From: Monosiga brevicollis MX1 | Lineage: Eukaryota > Opisthokonta > Choanoflagellata > Craspedida > Salpingoecidae | Direction: 5' to 3' | DNA length: 36,143 nt | Assembly (NCBI RefSeq): GCF_000002865.3 | Contig: NW_001865069.1 | Span: forward strand, 470,088-506,230 | Shown here: positions 35,819 through 36,143 of the stretch, piece by piece | Layout of the letters: every line of letters starts with the position of its first letter | Numbering within the stretch: the stretch's first letter is position 1 | Made by a program: the position numbers and the translations under genes | Notes under the pieces: generated by a model | What the model saw: only the letters and a program-made list of their open reading frames with translations | What the model was told of the DNA's origin: nothing | Databases searched by the model: none

Positions 35819-36143
35819 ATGCCCAGTGCCCCGGCTGCCACGCCATCTCCCGGTGGTCGTGGCCGAGCTCGTTTCGATTTTTCCGCCAAACCCGCTGCAA
35901 TGGAACGGTAAGATGATATCGAACGAGCACGCGCAGTTGAGGCTCAGGTACCTGGCGTCTTACGCTCACTATTTTTTTTTTTTTTTTTTGGCTCGTCCGT
36001 AACATTTGGCAACAGCTCCAACAGCAAACGTCCCGCCGCCCACAGTCAAGGTATGTCAAGCTTTACAGCATGAGCGCCTCTTTCTTTTTTCTTTCCTTTT
36101 TTTTTTTGGGGGGGGGGGGGGGGGGTTGAAAAAGGGGTTTCCT
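35819..36143 (+). CDS. 5' exons of an unrecognised gene, runs off the window
   Basis: The ATG at 35819 opens an exon (35819-35907) coding MPSAPAATPSPGGRGRARFD, then FSAKPAAMER. The donor CG|GTAAGA joins in phase to a likely second exon, 36016-36050 (acceptor CAACAG, donor AAG|GTATGT), giving SNSKRPAAHSQ. This is a basic, disordered N-terminus of unknown function. Its divergent position from DDX51 and the tidy splice signals support a real gene, but nothing downstream is available. Confidence 0.5.
36108..36125. repeat. Poly-G run of 18 bases near the window end
   Basis: A T-rich tract is followed by 18 G residues and a short run of A, G, T and C homopolymers up to the last base. This could be genuine low-complexity intron or poor-quality sequence beside an assembly gap. 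Confidence 0.8.

Overview
This is nuclear DNA from a small-genome, intron-rich eukaryote. Nine protein-coding genes fill about 36 kb. Introns are short (mostly 50-300 nt, GT-AG, with two probable GC-AG), intergenic gaps run from about 0.25 to 1.1 kb, and CA, CT, GA and poly-A runs are common. The gene set points to a holozoan, most likely a choanoflagellate: a Golgi GGA adaptor, an animal-type polypeptide GalNAc-transferase, and a TRPM2 channel whose Nudix domain keeps the residues of an active enzyme. The species call is inference. I see no prokaryotic operons, transposons, CRISPR arrays or viral fossils.

Layout. (1) 1-929 (+): 3' part of an MBD4-type DNA glycosylase. (2) 1422-4498 (-): polypeptide GalNAc-transferase, 8 exons, about 659 aa. 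(3) 5313-12516 (-): TRPM2-like channel with a C-terminal NUDT9-homology domain, 24 exons, about 1454 aa. (4) 13634-17303 (+): many-exon helical protein of unknown family, sharing a repeat-rich divergent upstream region with TRPM2. (5) 17740-21367 (+): GGA adaptor, 16 exons, 598 aa. (6) 21662-28812 (-): chromatin protein with DDT, WHIM-like, bromodomain, RG-rich, PWWP-like and Ala-Gln-Gln-repeat regions, 18 exons, about 1671 aa. (7) 29810-32009 (-): PIG-T, 6 exons, 567 aa. (8) 32260-35303 (-): DDX51/Dbp6-type DEAD-box helicase. (9) 35819 to the window end (+): first exons of an unrecognised gene.

I built exon models by hand from splice signals, reading-frame continuity and recognised motifs. 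For genes 2, 3, 5, 6 and 7 the exon phases join without a break and total a whole number of codons, which strongly supports the models. Genes 4 and 8 have stretches I could not resolve. The genes serve unrelated housekeeping and signalling roles: Golgi O-glycosylation and sorting, ER GPI anchoring, ribosome biogenesis, DNA repair, chromatin, and oxidative/ADP-ribose signalling. Nothing indicates a functional cluster. The most interesting items are the putative channel-enzyme TRPM2 and the DDT-bromodomain-PWWP protein.
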